NCBI RefSeq assembly: GCF_016921115.1
Contig: NZ_JAFFZS010000011.1
Location: 62,001-126,000, forward strand
Direction of reading: 5' to 3'
From: Streptomyces actuosus
GTDB taxonomy: Bacteria > Actinomycetota > Actinomycetes > Streptomycetales > Streptomycetaceae
DNA: 64,000 nt
Positions 8,407 to 16,563 of the stretch are shown piece after piece. Position 1 is the first letter of the stretch. Each line of letters opens with the position of its first letter. The translations under genes and the position numbers were made by a program. Below the pieces are notes generated by a model, which made no database searches, was not told the DNA's origin, and worked only from the letters and a program-made list of their open reading frames with translations.

Positions 8407-10917
8407 TCAGGCCACGCGGACGAGCGAGGCGTCCTTGATCTCGTTGGCGATGTTCACTCCGTCGGCGAGCAGGTCCAGCGCCCAGCCGATGGTCTGGGAG
8501 CCCTGGTGCTTGACGGAGCCGGGGTTGACACCGAGGCGGAACCCGCCGCGGATCGGCTCGCCGTCGGGGCCGAGGAGGAGGGGCAGCGGCGACAGGCCGT
8601 CGATGGCGTAGACGACGCAGTCGTTGTTGACCGCGAGGGGGTAACGGCCCGCCATGGTGGCGAGGTTGTGCATCTTGCGGTGCATGTTGGTCCGCGCCTT
8701 CGACAGGATCATGGCACGGATGTCGGGCCGCCACGTCAGGCGCTTCAGGGCCGGCCACGGGTCGCCGAAGACGTGGTCGACGCCCATGTTCGGGCGCTGG
8801 CGCAGCTTGCCGATGCCCGACTTGGCGGTGGCCTTGATCGCGTTGGCCAGGGTCACCAGCAGCGGGTCGCCATCCTTGTAGACGGCCATGGCCGCGAGGA
8901 AGTCCTCGTCGTCGAGGTCCTGGGTGACGCCGAGTTCGGCCATCACGGTCAGGTAGGCGTCGCGCAGCGTGTCGTACCAGGGCTGGAGGTAAGGGCTGTG
9001 GGTCTCCCGGACCCATGCCTCCAAGGGGCGGACGTCGGCGCCGAGTTCGACGGCGTAGGCGACGGTGGGGGTGGCGTACCAGCCGGGACCGTCGGGGCGT
9101 TCGCCGCTGGAGGTGAAGGGGCTGGGCAGGCGCGGGTCGGTCTCGACGTGGGAGAGGTCGAGGTACCAAGAGCCGGGCAGGTCGGGGTCGAAGTCGGGGT
9201 TGCGGGGGTAGTGGATGGCGGGGCCGGTGCCGACGTGCAGCCGGCGGCAGGCCGCGAGGAAGGCGACCTGCACGTCCAGGGCGGCGACGTGGGTGCACGC
9301 CCGCTCGGCGTCGGTGATCAGGTCGGCGGGACGGACCCAGATGCACGCCTCCTCGTCGAGGGCCTCGCTGGCGGGCCGGGAGCCTTCCTCCGGGTAGTCG
9401 GCGGCGACGACGGGATGCTCGTCGGGGGCCTCGGGCGGGGCGGGGTCGACGAGGGTGTGGAGGGTGTGGGGCACCTTCGCCGAGACGTACTTGCCCTCGT
9501 CCTGGCTCCACTCGGCCTTGGTGGGCGGGCGCAGCGAGGTCATGAGCTCCTCGCCGGTGACGGCGACGGTGCCGCGGGGGGTGATGACCAGGCGGGCGTA
9601 GGTGCCAAGCATCCTGGCGAGGTCGCCCGCGGGCAGCTCGCCGGCCGGGCCCCAGACGCGGCTCTCCAGGGCGCCCCACGGGGTGAGGAAGAGCTGGATG
9701 CAGTGGCGCTTGCCGTCGAGACGCTTGAAGATCCGCGGCCACGGGCCGAACCCCGCCTTGGTGAGTTCCCATCCGGCCTTGGTGAGGCTCTTGAGGGCCT
9801 TGTGGTCGGCCGGCAGGCGGAGGTCTTCCTGGTCCGCGAGATTGGTGGGCAGGCCGAAGTGGGCGACGGCGCCCTCCGTGAGGATGATCAGCGGGTCCTG
9901 GTCGAAGCCGTTGTCGTGGACCTTGGCCGCGCCCAGGCGGATCTTCCGCTTGTCCAGCGCCCACGCGGCCAGGGCCTGGAGGGTCTTGGCCGGGCACGGA
10001 ACGGTGCGGCCGTCAGCGAGGTGCGCGGTGAGGGCGCCGTCGGTGATGCCGAGGACGGCCAGAGGGCCGTCGGCGTATTCCGGCGGCACCGGCTTCACGG
10101 CCGGCTTCTTCGCCGTGCGCTTCGTACGGCGGGAGGCCGGAGCGGTGGCCGGGCGGCGCGTCGCGGCCGTCGGACGGCCGGCGGGTGCGGCGGCAGCGGG
10201 GAGGGCCGGTGCCGGGGTGGCCACCGGTGCGGCGACCGCCGGCGCCGCGGGGGCGGGAGGGGCAACGGCGGGCGTGGGCGCCGTCTCGGTGCGCGGGGCG
10301 GAGGCGGGCTCGGCTTGCGTGGTGGGCCGGGTGCCGCAGCGGGGCATGCCCATGGCGGCCATGGCCTGGAGGTAGACGTGGCGGGGCTGGCCGTCCACGA
10401 CGCTGGACGTCGGGTGCCCGCAGCGGGCGCACAGCCTGGTGACGCCCTCCGGCAGGTCGGTCCAGGAGCCGGGCTCGTCGAACTCGGGTACCGCCGTCTC
10501 CGCGCGGGCCGGGGCGGGCTCGGTGTCCGGCCAGACGAGCTCGGGAGGGTCCTCGATGTCGAACTCGAACTCGTCGAGAGGAGTCGCCTCCGCGGCGAGC
10601 GCATCCGGCGCTGACTCGGGCTCGGGTTCCAAGGTGGCGGAGCCACCCTCTGCACCAACGCGAGCGAGCTCGGCGGCGAAGTAGGCGAGGATCCTGGCGT
10701 ACCGCTGCCCCTTCTCGCCGCGCGGTGTGCGGGGCGGGTCCGATTCCCAGGTCCACACCGTCTCGCGACGGACGTCGTTGGCCTGGCCCATCTGCGTCAC
10801 GGTCCAGCCGAACGCCTCCCGGAGCCTGACCCGTTCCGCCGGTTCCGGCAGTGGCGGCACCGGACCGTCGAACGAGATCCGGTCGAGTACAGCCGTCACC
10901 GGGTCGCTGGCCCCCAT
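8407..10917 (-). CDS. tap: Telomere-associated protein Tap
   Basis: The protein (836 aa) starts with a helix-turn-helix of the Tap type (about residues 25-75: VRLREAFGWTVTQMGQANDV then a WTWE recognition segment). An acidic and Pro/Ala-rich linker (about 90-270, containing a CARCGHP Cys pair) precedes the conserved Tap body. Tap binds the telomeric 3' overhang and brings Tpg to the end. ATG at 10917 is chosen because GGAGG lies five bases upstream; a GTG at 10929 is possible. Typical Tap proteins are about 740 aa, and the extra length is mostly the Ala/Pro linker. It is the first gene of the tap-tpg-helicase operon. Two direct repeats lie 25-45 bases upstream of the start and may serve in its regulation. 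Confidence 0.9.
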   Translation of the reverse strand: MGASDPVTAVLDRISFDGPVPPLPEPAERVRLREAFGWTVTQMGQANDVRRETVWTWESDPPRTPRGEKGQRYARILAYFAAELARVGAEGGSATLEPEPESAPDALAAEATPLDEFEFDIEDPPELVWPDTEPAPARAETAVPEFDEPGSWTDLPEGVTRLCARCGHPTSSVVDGQPRHVYLQAMAAMGMPRCGTRPTTQAEPASAPRTETAPTPAVAPPAPAAPAVAAPVATPAPALPAAAAPAGRPTAATRRPATAPASRRTKRTAKKPAVKPVPPEYADGPLAVLGITDGALTAHLADGRTVPCPAKTLQALAAWALDKRKIRLGAAKVHDNGFDQDPLIILTEGAVAHFGLPTNLADQEDLRLPADHKALKSLTKAGWELTKAGFGPWPRIFKRLDGKRHCIQLFLTPWGALESRVWGPAGELPAGDLARMLGTYARLVITPRGTVAVTGEELMTSLRPPTKAEWSQDEGKYVSAKVPHTLHTLVDPAPPEAPDEHPVVAADYPEEGSRPASEALDEEACIWVRPADLITDAERACTHVAALDVQVAFLAACRRLHVGTGPAIHYPRNPDFDPDLPGSWYLDLSHVETDPRLPSPFTSSGERPDGPGWYATPTVAYAVELGADVRPLEAWVRETHSPYLQPWYDTLRDAYLTVMAELGVTQDLDDEDFLAAMAVYKDGDPLLVTLANAIKATAKSGIGKLRQRPNMGVDHVFGDPWPALKRLTWRPDIRAMILSKARTNMHRKMHNLATMAGRYPLAVNNDCVVYAIDGLSPLPLLLGPDGEPIRGGFRLGVNPGSVKHQGSQTIGWALDLLADGVNIANEIKDASLVRVA

Positions 10918-10941
10918 CTCCACCTCCACCCTCAGAGTTCA

Positions 10942-10962
10942 AATCTAACGCGAATCTAACGC
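10942..10962. repeat. Direct repeat upstream of tap (AATCTAACGC, two copies)
   Basis: Two perfect copies of AATCTAACGC at 10942-10951 and 10953-10962 have an 11-base period, one helical turn. They lie just upstream of the tap start. A tandem operator (possibly for Tap's own helix-turn-helix) or part of the promoter is the likely role. Confidence 0.45.
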
Positions 10963-11017
10963 ACCCGAGCCGAGGGACGCAAGCGCCTTGTTGAGATTCC
11001 AGTATGTATTGTGATTG

Positions 11018-11046
11018 TTGCCTGATTGGATTTCAAGTTGTATTGT
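11018..11046 (+). promoter_or_regulatory. Sigma70-type promoter, TTGCCT-17-TATTGT
   Basis: A -35 TTGCCT (11018-11023) and -10 TATTGT (11041-11046) are separated by exactly 17 bases in a locally AT-rich stretch between the divergent tap and the first small plus-strand gene. The region shares TTTCA and a following GTA.TGT pattern with the promoter at 15021. The predicted transcript has a leader of about 140 bases before 11194. Confidence 0.6.
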
Positions 11047-11193
11047 CATTGTTCGTTGGCCGGGCCGCCCGGAGGAGAAACGAGAAGGCAGCCTTGTCCG
11101 CAACGACACGGCACACGCCGGGACTTGCCCGTCTCCTGGCCCGCCGGGATCTGCCTCCCGCGACCGACATGACACCTGAGGAGTACGACAGCC

Positions 11194-11826
11194 ATGCCCT
11201 ACCTGTCCCCCGAACCAGGGGAGCCCGCCGCGCCGGGCTCGCGGATCGTCATGGAGGCGGGCGACATCCTGATGCGCCGCAGTCTCACCGATCACGCCCC
11301 CGCGGCCCAGGTGCACGTGATCGAGGCCGCCAAGGCCCTGGAAGACTTCCGCCTCGGCCACGGCACGGCACTGGAGCGCGCCGAGGTCCTCCTCGACCGG
11401 GCGATCGCGACGTTCCAGGAGCGCACCGGCGAGCACGACGCAGCGGCCTGGCAGGCCGCCGCGGTCTACATGGTCGAGCTGTGGGCGACGCGCTACAGCG
11501 CGGCCCGCCCGACCGCCTTCGACCCGGCCCCGCCGCCGCCGTCCCGGCTCACCCCAGCGCATCCGCTGCGGCTGGAGACGGTCAGCCGCGAGGCCCACGA
11601 CCTCCTGCTCGGCGCCGGCCGGTCCCTTGAGCGGAGGTCGCGCGGCCTGGACTCGATGGACGTCGTCCGCGCGCAGCACGGCATGCACGAAGCCGCCCGG
11701 TTGCTCCATGACCAGCTCGACGGGCTGTCCATGCCGCTGTGGGTGCTCATCTGCCGGTTCTGCGCCGAGATCCAGGCGGAGAACCTCCGCATCCTCAAGG
11801 CTCCCTTCCCCGGGACCACGGCCTGA
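11194..11826 (+). CDS. Unrecognised helical protein
   Basis: The protein (210 aa) is Ala- and Glu-rich and predicted to be mostly helical, with no membrane segment or Cys cluster. The ATG has GAGGAG upstream, at a slightly long spacing. An alternative internal start is MEAGDILMRR. It lies first in a run of plus-strand genes after the promoter at 11018 and is followed 72 bases later by another small gene. I do not recognise the family. Position beside tap suggests a linear-plasmid accessory function, but nothing in the sequence shows what it does. Confidence 0.65.
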   Translation: MPYLSPEPGEPAAPGSRIVMEAGDILMRRSLTDHAPAAQVHVIEAAKALEDFRLGHGTALERAEVLLDRAIATFQERTGEHDAAAWQAAAVYMVELWATRYSAARPTAFDPAPPPPSRLTPAHPLRLETVSREAHDLLLGAGRSLERRSRGLDSMDVVRAQHGMHEAARLLHDQLDGLSMPLWVLICRFCAEIQAENLRILKAPFPGTTA

Positions 11827-11898
11827 GTCCCCCGATCCTCCGCTTGCCCCCGGGCGCCCGCCCGGCACCAATCCTTCGCCCCTGTTGAGGAGTTCCTC

Positions 11899-12288
11899 AT
11901 GAGTACCAGCCCCTCCCCCGTCTCCTCCGCCGTCGGACCCGTCCGGGTCGGGCAGCTGTGGCAGGACATGGCCCCCGACATGGTCGACCGCGAGCGGATG
12001 CTGCGCGTGCTCGCTCTGACGGACACTCACGCCGAGTGTGTGGTGGAGCGCGACAGGCAGGGCACGGCCGGCCGCAAGGCCCGGCCGCTGGCCATCCGGC
12101 GCTTCGCAACGAGCGCGTTCAAGCTGATCGAGGATGTCGTCGACGACGCCGACCAGGCCCTCTACGCACGCTTCCTTGCGGCGATGACGGGCGTGCAGGG
12201 TGCCAACCCGTCGCCCGTGGCGTACGCGGCCGCGGCGCTGTGCGTGCACCGCGAGCTCACCGCCGAGGCGACGAAGGCCCAAGGCTGA
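11899..12288 (+). CDS. Small unrecognised protein
   Basis: The protein (129 aa) has a central VRVGQLWQDMAPDMV segment and a basic block (RQGTAGRKARPLAIRRF). The RVGQ.W.D segment resembles short beta proteins of Streptomyces plasmids and phages, but I cannot name the family. An excellent GAGGAG lies eight bases upstream of the ATG, so expression is likely. A 15-bp terminator stem follows 30 bases after the stop, ending the two-gene unit begun at 11194. Confidence 0.65.
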   Translation: MSTSPSPVSSAVGPVRVGQLWQDMAPDMVDRERMLRVLALTDTHAECVVERDRQGTAGRKARPLAIRRFATSAFKLIEDVVDDADQALYARFLAAMTGVQGANPSPVAYAAAALCVHRELTAEATKAQG

Positions 12289-12318
12289 CCGGCCGCGCGA
12301 AGCGCGCTTGCCCAGTTG

Positions 12319-12354
12319 CGGCCCGGCCCGCCTCCGAGAAGGCGGGCCGGGCCG
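12319..12354 (+). terminator. Perfect 15-bp GC-rich terminator hairpin
   Basis: Bases 12319-12333 pair perfectly with 12340-12354 around a six-base loop (CCGAGA). It closes the unit of genes at 11194 and 11899. There is no T-tract, as is usual in Streptomyces. Confidence 0.75.
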
Positions 12355-12409
12355 ACGGCTCGCGGCTTCGAGGTCACTCGAATGAACACGGAAAGGAAGC
12401 TGGGAAGAA

Positions 12410-13042
12410 GTGGTGACGTCTACTCAGGCCATGCTCTGGACCCCCGACACTCCGCCCGACGGCGGGATGTTCAGTGCCGGTGAGATCGTGGAGGTGGAGG
12501 GCCGGCCGGGCGAGTGGGAACTGATGAAGCCCGGGCCGGGTGTGTGGACCGTGGAGTCCGCGCGGCTCGAGGACCGCGTCAGCGCGAAGGTCTCGGTGAG
12601 CTCGCTCCAGCGTCTGGCGGATACCCCTCACATCCGGCGGGGCGACCTGGTCATGCAGCGCTACCCCGAGCAGGAGCGGGCCGCAGTGGTCGGCGCCGTG
12701 GTCCGGCTCGGGCAGTGGGTGGCCGTGAAGTCGTACACGCTCCCTGACGGCGGTGTCTGCCAGGCGCTGGACTCGGTCGACCGGCTGGAGGTAGTCACGG
12801 CGGAACAGCTCGCCGCGGCCATCCGTCTGGATGTCGTCCACGGCACGCACATGGGCCGGATCGTGCAGGCGGTCGTGACCGCGCGCGCCGGACAGTTCCG
12901 GGTGGTGTGCCGGTGCGCGCCGGGTGCCGGCGAAATCTGCCGCAACGGACGCAAGGTCACCTGGTGCCCCAGCCTGGACAGCGCCCACCAGCTGTGGGAC
13001 TGGCACGTCTCCGGGCATGCCCCCGTCGGCAGCGTCGCGTAG
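12410..13042 (+). CDS. Unrecognised protein with two C-terminal cysteine-containing segments
   Basis: The protein (210 aa) begins at GTG 12410 (a second GTG follows directly at 12413) behind an AAGGAAG site. The middle holds a QRLADTPHIRRGDLVMQRYP segment. The C-terminal half has scattered cysteines (VVCRCAPGAGEICRNGRK, WCPS) that could bind a metal. It follows a terminator, so it probably has its own promoter in the 55 bases before it. I do not recognise the family and see no enzyme motif. It is likely a real gene because codon use is strongly third-position GC biased. Confidence 0.6.
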   Translation: MVTSTQAMLWTPDTPPDGGMFSAGEIVEVEGRPGEWELMKPGPGVWTVESARLEDRVSAKVSVSSLQRLADTPHIRRGDLVMQRYPEQERAAVVGAVVRLGQWVAVKSYTLPDGGVCQALDSVDRLEVVTAEQLAAAIRLDVVHGTHMGRIVQAVVTARAGQFRVVCRCAPGAGEICRNGRKVTWCPSLDSAHQLWDWHVSGHAPVGSVA

Positions 13043-13205
13043 CCGTAGGCCCCCAGGCCATGCGGTGCCGTGGCCTCCGGCCGCCCGGCACTGGCGCGTG
13101 GTACGAAGAGCCGCTCCCCGAGGGCTGGCGCAGCCCACAACGCCTTTCCCGTGGCGTACTTGAGCCGACGACACACGTCTTGGTGAACAGGCTCAGGCGG
13201 GTCTG

Positions 13206-13449
13206 GTGTGGGTCGGCCGGGAGCCGGTCTGGTTCTACACGTACCCCCAAAGACGCGGCGCGGTCGCTGCCCCGACTGCGGGAGCCAGTTGTCGCCCTGG
13301 ACGACGGCGCCACGAGCATCGCGTTCAACTTCAGCGCCCTGGACGACTCCTCGGACCTCGCCCCGGCGTTCCAGAGCTACGCCCACGACGCGGTGTCGTG
13401 GCTCAGGCCGGTCACCGACACCCGGCCGACGGCCGCCGCGGGCAGCTGA
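13206..13449 (+). pseudogene. Decayed GFA-family (glutathione-dependent formaldehyde-activating-like) gene
   Basis: Pieces of one GFA protein lie in three different reading frames in the right order. The first is EPVWFYTY from 13206, then RRGRCPDCGSQL, which carries the distal CxxC zinc ligands, and then VALDDGATSIAFNFSALDDS through HDAVSWL to the stop at 13449. Each piece aligns with the intact homologue encoded at 60089 in this window (EPTWYTTF, QRGFCPNCGSRL, VTALDDTSGADL, DDAVHWL). At least two frameshifts (near 13245 and 13295) and loss of the N-terminal Cys motifs make it non-functional. Confidence 0.7.
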
Positions 13450-13527
13450 CCGCCGACCGGCGGCTGCCCGGGTTCAAGCCGGCCCGTTGGCCGGACAACC
13501 CAACGCCTCGACCTCGCTGGGGCGAGA

Positions 13528-14124
13528 ATGGCGGCCATGTCACTCTCCCTGGCCCGCTGCGTGGAAGCGGTTGCCCGCCTGCTGGATAGCTGTGGCCCGT
13601 TGGAGCCGGTCCGGCTGTGCATGAGCGACCGGGACGTGCAGGCGGAGGTGTGCGCGAGCGGGCCGGCCGCCTCGGCGAGTATGGCGCGCCTGTCAGCGGC
13701 GACGGGCGGCGAGGTGGCCGGCCGGGCGGTCGACCGTGACGACGGTGTGATCACGGCGGACCTGGAAGACGAAGTGGTCCTGGTCGCCGCCGTGGACACG
13801 CCGGTGCGCGGGACCGCGCCCAGACTCCGCTCAACGTCGACGTCGGCGGCGGCTGCCCTGCTGCGTACGCTGGCCCCGTGGACGGCCGCACTGGATCAAG
13901 AGCTGCTGTCGGGGGCCCAGTTGTGGGTGGACGACGACGGCCAGGTCTTCACGGTCCGGCTGCTGGCGACAGCCGCACGCGGTGACGACGTGGAGAGTGT
14001 CGCCGCTGCCGTCGGCGCAGGGCTGGAGCAGGTCCGGACATGGCGCACCGACAGCGGTCTGGATGGGCGGGGAAGCCTCCCGTGCGGCCGGACCGTGCAC
14101 ATCGGCATCGTCCGTCTCTCTTGA
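13528..14124 (+). CDS. Unrecognised Ala-rich protein
   Basis: The protein (198 aa) begins MAAMSLSLARCVEAVARLL, with two possible ATG starts (13528 and 13537) and no strong ribosome site. Codon third positions are strongly GC biased, supporting a real gene. No known motif is visible. The segment ATLAP-like region near residue 110 (LLRTLAPWTAALDQELLSGAQLWVDDDGQVFTV, given here only by position 110-142) looks like a helix followed by beta strands. It converges on the gene at 14165. The function is unknown. Confidence 0.5.
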   Translation: MAAMSLSLARCVEAVARLLDSCGPLEPVRLCMSDRDVQAEVCASGPAASASMARLSAATGGEVAGRAVDRDDGVITADLEDEVVLVAAVDTPVRGTAPRLRSTSTSAAAALLRTLAPWTAALDQELLSGAQLWVDDDGQVFTVRLLATAARGDDVESVAAAVGAGLEQVRTWRTDSGLDGRGSLPCGRTVHIGIVRLS

Positions 14125-14164
14125 CCATCGCCGACACGCTCGCCGGATCGCGCGCTCCTGGGTG

Positions 14165-14776
14165 TTAGGCCAGATCAACGTGCTCCTGGTGCATCTTCGC
14201 AACCCGCACGGCGTCGAAGTGGCTGATGCCTCGGAAGTACTCCTTCTTGACCGCCACGCCGATTCTCAGGATCTCCGTCACGGCCGTCAGATGATCCTTG
14301 ACGCCTGTCTCCCATCCCTCAGCCGTGGCGCACGGGCGCGAGATCCACGCCTGGAACAGGAGCGCCTGAGTCACCTGCGCGTCGCTTTCATGGCGTGAGA
14401 TGCGATCCACGACCTCGCGGGTGTTGGCAGGCGTGTTCTCCGCCCTGCCGACCTTGATGTAGGACAGCTTCTCGATCATGGACCGGAACTCCAGGACGTA
14501 GAGCCGGTCGCCGACGGCATCGAGCGGCCCTCCTGCTTCTTCCAGGTCCTCCCACGCCCTGTGCCGTACGGCGGCGCAGATCTCCTTGGGGGGCGTACGC
14601 CCCGTGTCGAAGTAGTCGAGCAGTCGCACCCTGGCGCCGGGAAGCAGATGCCGATTCTTGAAGTTCTTGGTCCTGCGCGACTTGGGCAGGGCCTCTCGCT
14701 CCCACAAGGGCGCGTCAGTGAGGTGAATGAAGTCGTCGCCGAAGTACTGCTCTTCCTGGAAGTCCTCTTCACGCAT
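14165..14776 (-). CDS. Possible GIY-YIG-like (T5orf172/MUG113-type) protein
   Basis: The protein (203 aa) has a central segment LYVLEF...YIKVGRA...R...H, followed by FQAWISRP, that resembles the T5orf172/MUG113 branch of the GIY-YIG nucleases, where (V/I)K(I/V)GR is the second strand and an Arg follows. The catalytic Glu is not clearly placed, so nuclease activity is uncertain. Codon use is less GC-biased than the neighbours. The start ATG at 14776 has GAGG too close to be ideal, so the true start may differ. No partner methylase or toxin is adjacent. Confidence in the family is low. Confidence 0.5.
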   Translation of the reverse strand: MREEDFQEEQYFGDDFIHLTDAPLWEREALPKSRRTKNFKNRHLLPGARVRLLDYFDTGRTPPKEICAAVRHRAWEDLEEAGGPLDAVGDRLYVLEFRSMIEKLSYIKVGRAENTPANTREVVDRISRHESDAQVTQALLFQAWISRPCATAEGWETGVKDHLTAVTEILRIGVAVKKEYFRGISHFDAVRVAKMHQEHVDLA

Positions 14777-15020
14777 GCCTCTGATGGTGGCCCAGGAGGG
14801 GACCGCGTTCTCCGGAATGGCTGAGGCTGAGCCGATGGCTGGCGTGTTGGCGGCGCGGGCGCTCCCGAGGGGCCGGCGCGCGCGAGATGAAGGTCAGTGT
14901 GTCCGTGCGCTTTTGCTCGGGCTCCGCGCCGTTGGGTCCCGCCTACGGCAGCGCGTTGGCCCCGTGGCGCTGCGTCTCCTTGAAGGGTTGGGCTGCGCGG
15001 GCCCACACCATCCCGACCTG

Positions 15021-15049
15021 TTGCCTATTCGCGTTTCAGTGTGTAGTGT
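15021..15049 (+). promoter_or_regulatory. Sigma70-type promoter, TTGCCT-17-TAGTGT
   Basis: A -35 TTGCCT (15021-15026) and -10 TAGTGT (15044-15049) are 17 bases apart, about 90 bases ahead of the gene at 15140. The internal TTTCA and the downstream ATT match the promoter at 11018 position by position, implying common regulation. The rest of the 363-base stretch 14777-15139 shows no gene. Confidence 0.6.
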
Positions 15050-15139
15050 TATTCATGTTGAGGGTGACGTTCCCCTCCACCCCGCCCCCCTCTCGGAGCC
15101 GCACTGCCGCTCCCCCACGCCCCCTTACGGAGATCTCCC

Positions 15140-15637
15140 ATGTCCGAAGCCGACGCGATCCGATCCGTCATAGCCCGTCTCCTCGCCCATGCCGACGAGC
15201 CCGAGACCCAGCGCATCCACGAACTCGCCCGCCATGCCGGCTACCTGTGGCGCTGCGGCAACCCGGCCTGCCCCGCCTACAACTACCGGGGGCAGCGCTA
15301 CTGCGAGGGCTGCGGATGGGGCAGCAAGGGCAAGCCGGTCGGCGACCTCCACCCGTGCATGTACACCGAGCGCCGGTGGGCCGCGCTGCGCCGCGCGCTG
15401 CTCCGGCACTACGGCCCCGACGCCCCGATGCCCGACGCCGTGGTCTTCGACTACTGGGGCGGACCCGGCTGGCGCGGCGCCGAGGTCACCGAGATGTACG
15501 GCGGCAGGACCGAAGAGGTCACCGGCGGGTTCCGTGACCGGGACCGCTTCGCGGACATCGCCGCCGCCCTCGACTCCCTCACCAGGTGGTCCAAGCCGGG
15601 CTACGGCGAACACATCCGCGTCGTCCTGGCCTCCTGA
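15140..15637 (+). CDS. Zinc-ribbon-containing unrecognised protein
   Basis: The protein (165 aa) carries a four-Cys zinc ribbon near residues 39-59 (CGNPACPAYNYRGQRYCEGC; CxxxxC followed 12 residues later by CxxC), resembling RanBP2 or rubredoxin-like knuckles. The C-terminal half is mixed alpha/beta with no recognised motif. The ATG is preceded by CGGAGA at good spacing. It is the first gene after the promoter at 15021 and leads a run of five small genes to 17516. The family is unknown; nucleic-acid binding is plausible from the ribbon. Confidence 0.65.
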   Translation: MSEADAIRSVIARLLAHADEPETQRIHELARHAGYLWRCGNPACPAYNYRGQRYCEGCGWGSKGKPVGDLHPCMYTERRWAALRRALLRHYGPDAPMPDAVVFDYWGGPGWRGAEVTEMYGGRTEEVTGGFRDRDRFADIAAALDSLTRWSKPGYGEHIRVVLAS

Positions 15638-15705
15638 ACCTCACCGTCCCCAGGGCCCGGTGAGCCACCGCCGGGTCCCGGCCAGCCACGTAGGCGAGCC
15701 ACGCC

Positions 15706-15966
15706 ATGTCCACTCTGCTGATCGGCCGCTGGTCCACGGACAACGCCACCCTCAGCATCACCGCGTCCCACCAGGTGGACGACGAGGACCAGGACGCCGT
15801 CGACGCCCTCACCCGGCCCGCGTTCGCCAACGGCGCGAACTGGGCGTGCACGTTCCCCGTCGACACCCACCGCCACGCCGTGCAACGCGCGTACGAGGAG
15901 TTCGCCCGCGATGACGACGCCTGGCTCGACGACACCGTCGAACACGTCGAGCCGGTCACCCCCTGA
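15706..15966 (+). CDS. Small unrecognised protein
   Basis: The protein (86 aa) is acidic (DDEDQDAVDAL, DDDAWLDD) with strong third-position GC bias. The ribosome site is weak (AGGCGAG). It lies 68 bases after the zinc-ribbon gene in the same direction, likely co-transcribed. No motif or membrane segment is seen. Function unknown. Confidence 0.5.
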   Translation: MSTLLIGRWSTDNATLSITASHQVDDEDQDAVDALTRPAFANGANWACTFPVDTHRHAVQRAYEEFARDDDAWLDDTVEHVEPVTP

Positions 15967-16045
15967 CCTCACCCACAGCTGCGCCCGGCCACGCGTCGGG
16001 CGCCTGCTCGCCCGTGTCCCGCACCCCTACCCGAAGGGCTCTCCC

Positions 16046-16498
16046 ATGCTCGGCAACACCGAATTCGAGTGGGTCTCCGCCGACGCCACACCGGTCCTGC
16101 TCTACCCCGGCTTCAACTCCGACGACGCACTCGTCGAGCCCGGCGAGATCGTCGCCGCCGTCTACGACAGCAGCGACGGCATCGCCCTCTACGGCAACCG
16201 CGACAAGGTGCTCGGCCTCCTCCTCCAACTCGCCGAAGCCGTCCGCAACGCCCCGCCCGTCCCCACCACGGAGGCGTGCATCGCAGCCACGACCGACCCC
16301 ACCGCCTGGAACCCGGGCCCCCTCACCTCCCCGCTCGCTCCGACGAGCAAGGGCTGGACCCTGTGCGGCGCCGAGTCCCACCAGCCCATCGCGGCCGATC
16401 CCCGTCTGGCGACCTGTTCCGACTGCGTCGACGCCTTCAACGAGCGCGGGCCGCAAACCCCCCTCCACCTCGTCCACTTCCTCCCCGCCAAGCCCTGA
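16046..16498 (+). CDS. Small unrecognised protein with CSDC motif
   Basis: The protein (150 aa) starts at ATG 16046 behind GAAGGG; the frame is open further upstream, but that part overlaps the previous gene. The N-terminus (FEWVSADATPVLLYPGF) looks like a beta structure. A C-terminal CGAES...ATCSDCVDAF arrangement gives three cysteines that might bind zinc. It is third in the small-gene run. The family is not recognised. Confidence 0.55.
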   Translation: MLGNTEFEWVSADATPVLLYPGFNSDDALVEPGEIVAAVYDSSDGIALYGNRDKVLGLLLQLAEAVRNAPPVPTTEACIAATTDPTAWNPGPLTSPLAPTSKGWTLCGAESHQPIAADPRLATCSDCVDAFNERGPQTPLHLVHFLPAKP

Positions 16499-16563
16499 CA
16501 CCACCCCACGCCGCCCTCCGGTGCCGGGCCCGCAGGGCACGGCACCCCGACCCAAGGCCCCTC

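Noticed and set aside
8401..10614. Plus-strand 737-codon frame opposite tap
   Set aside because: Antisense artefact of tap; no ribosome site or motif.
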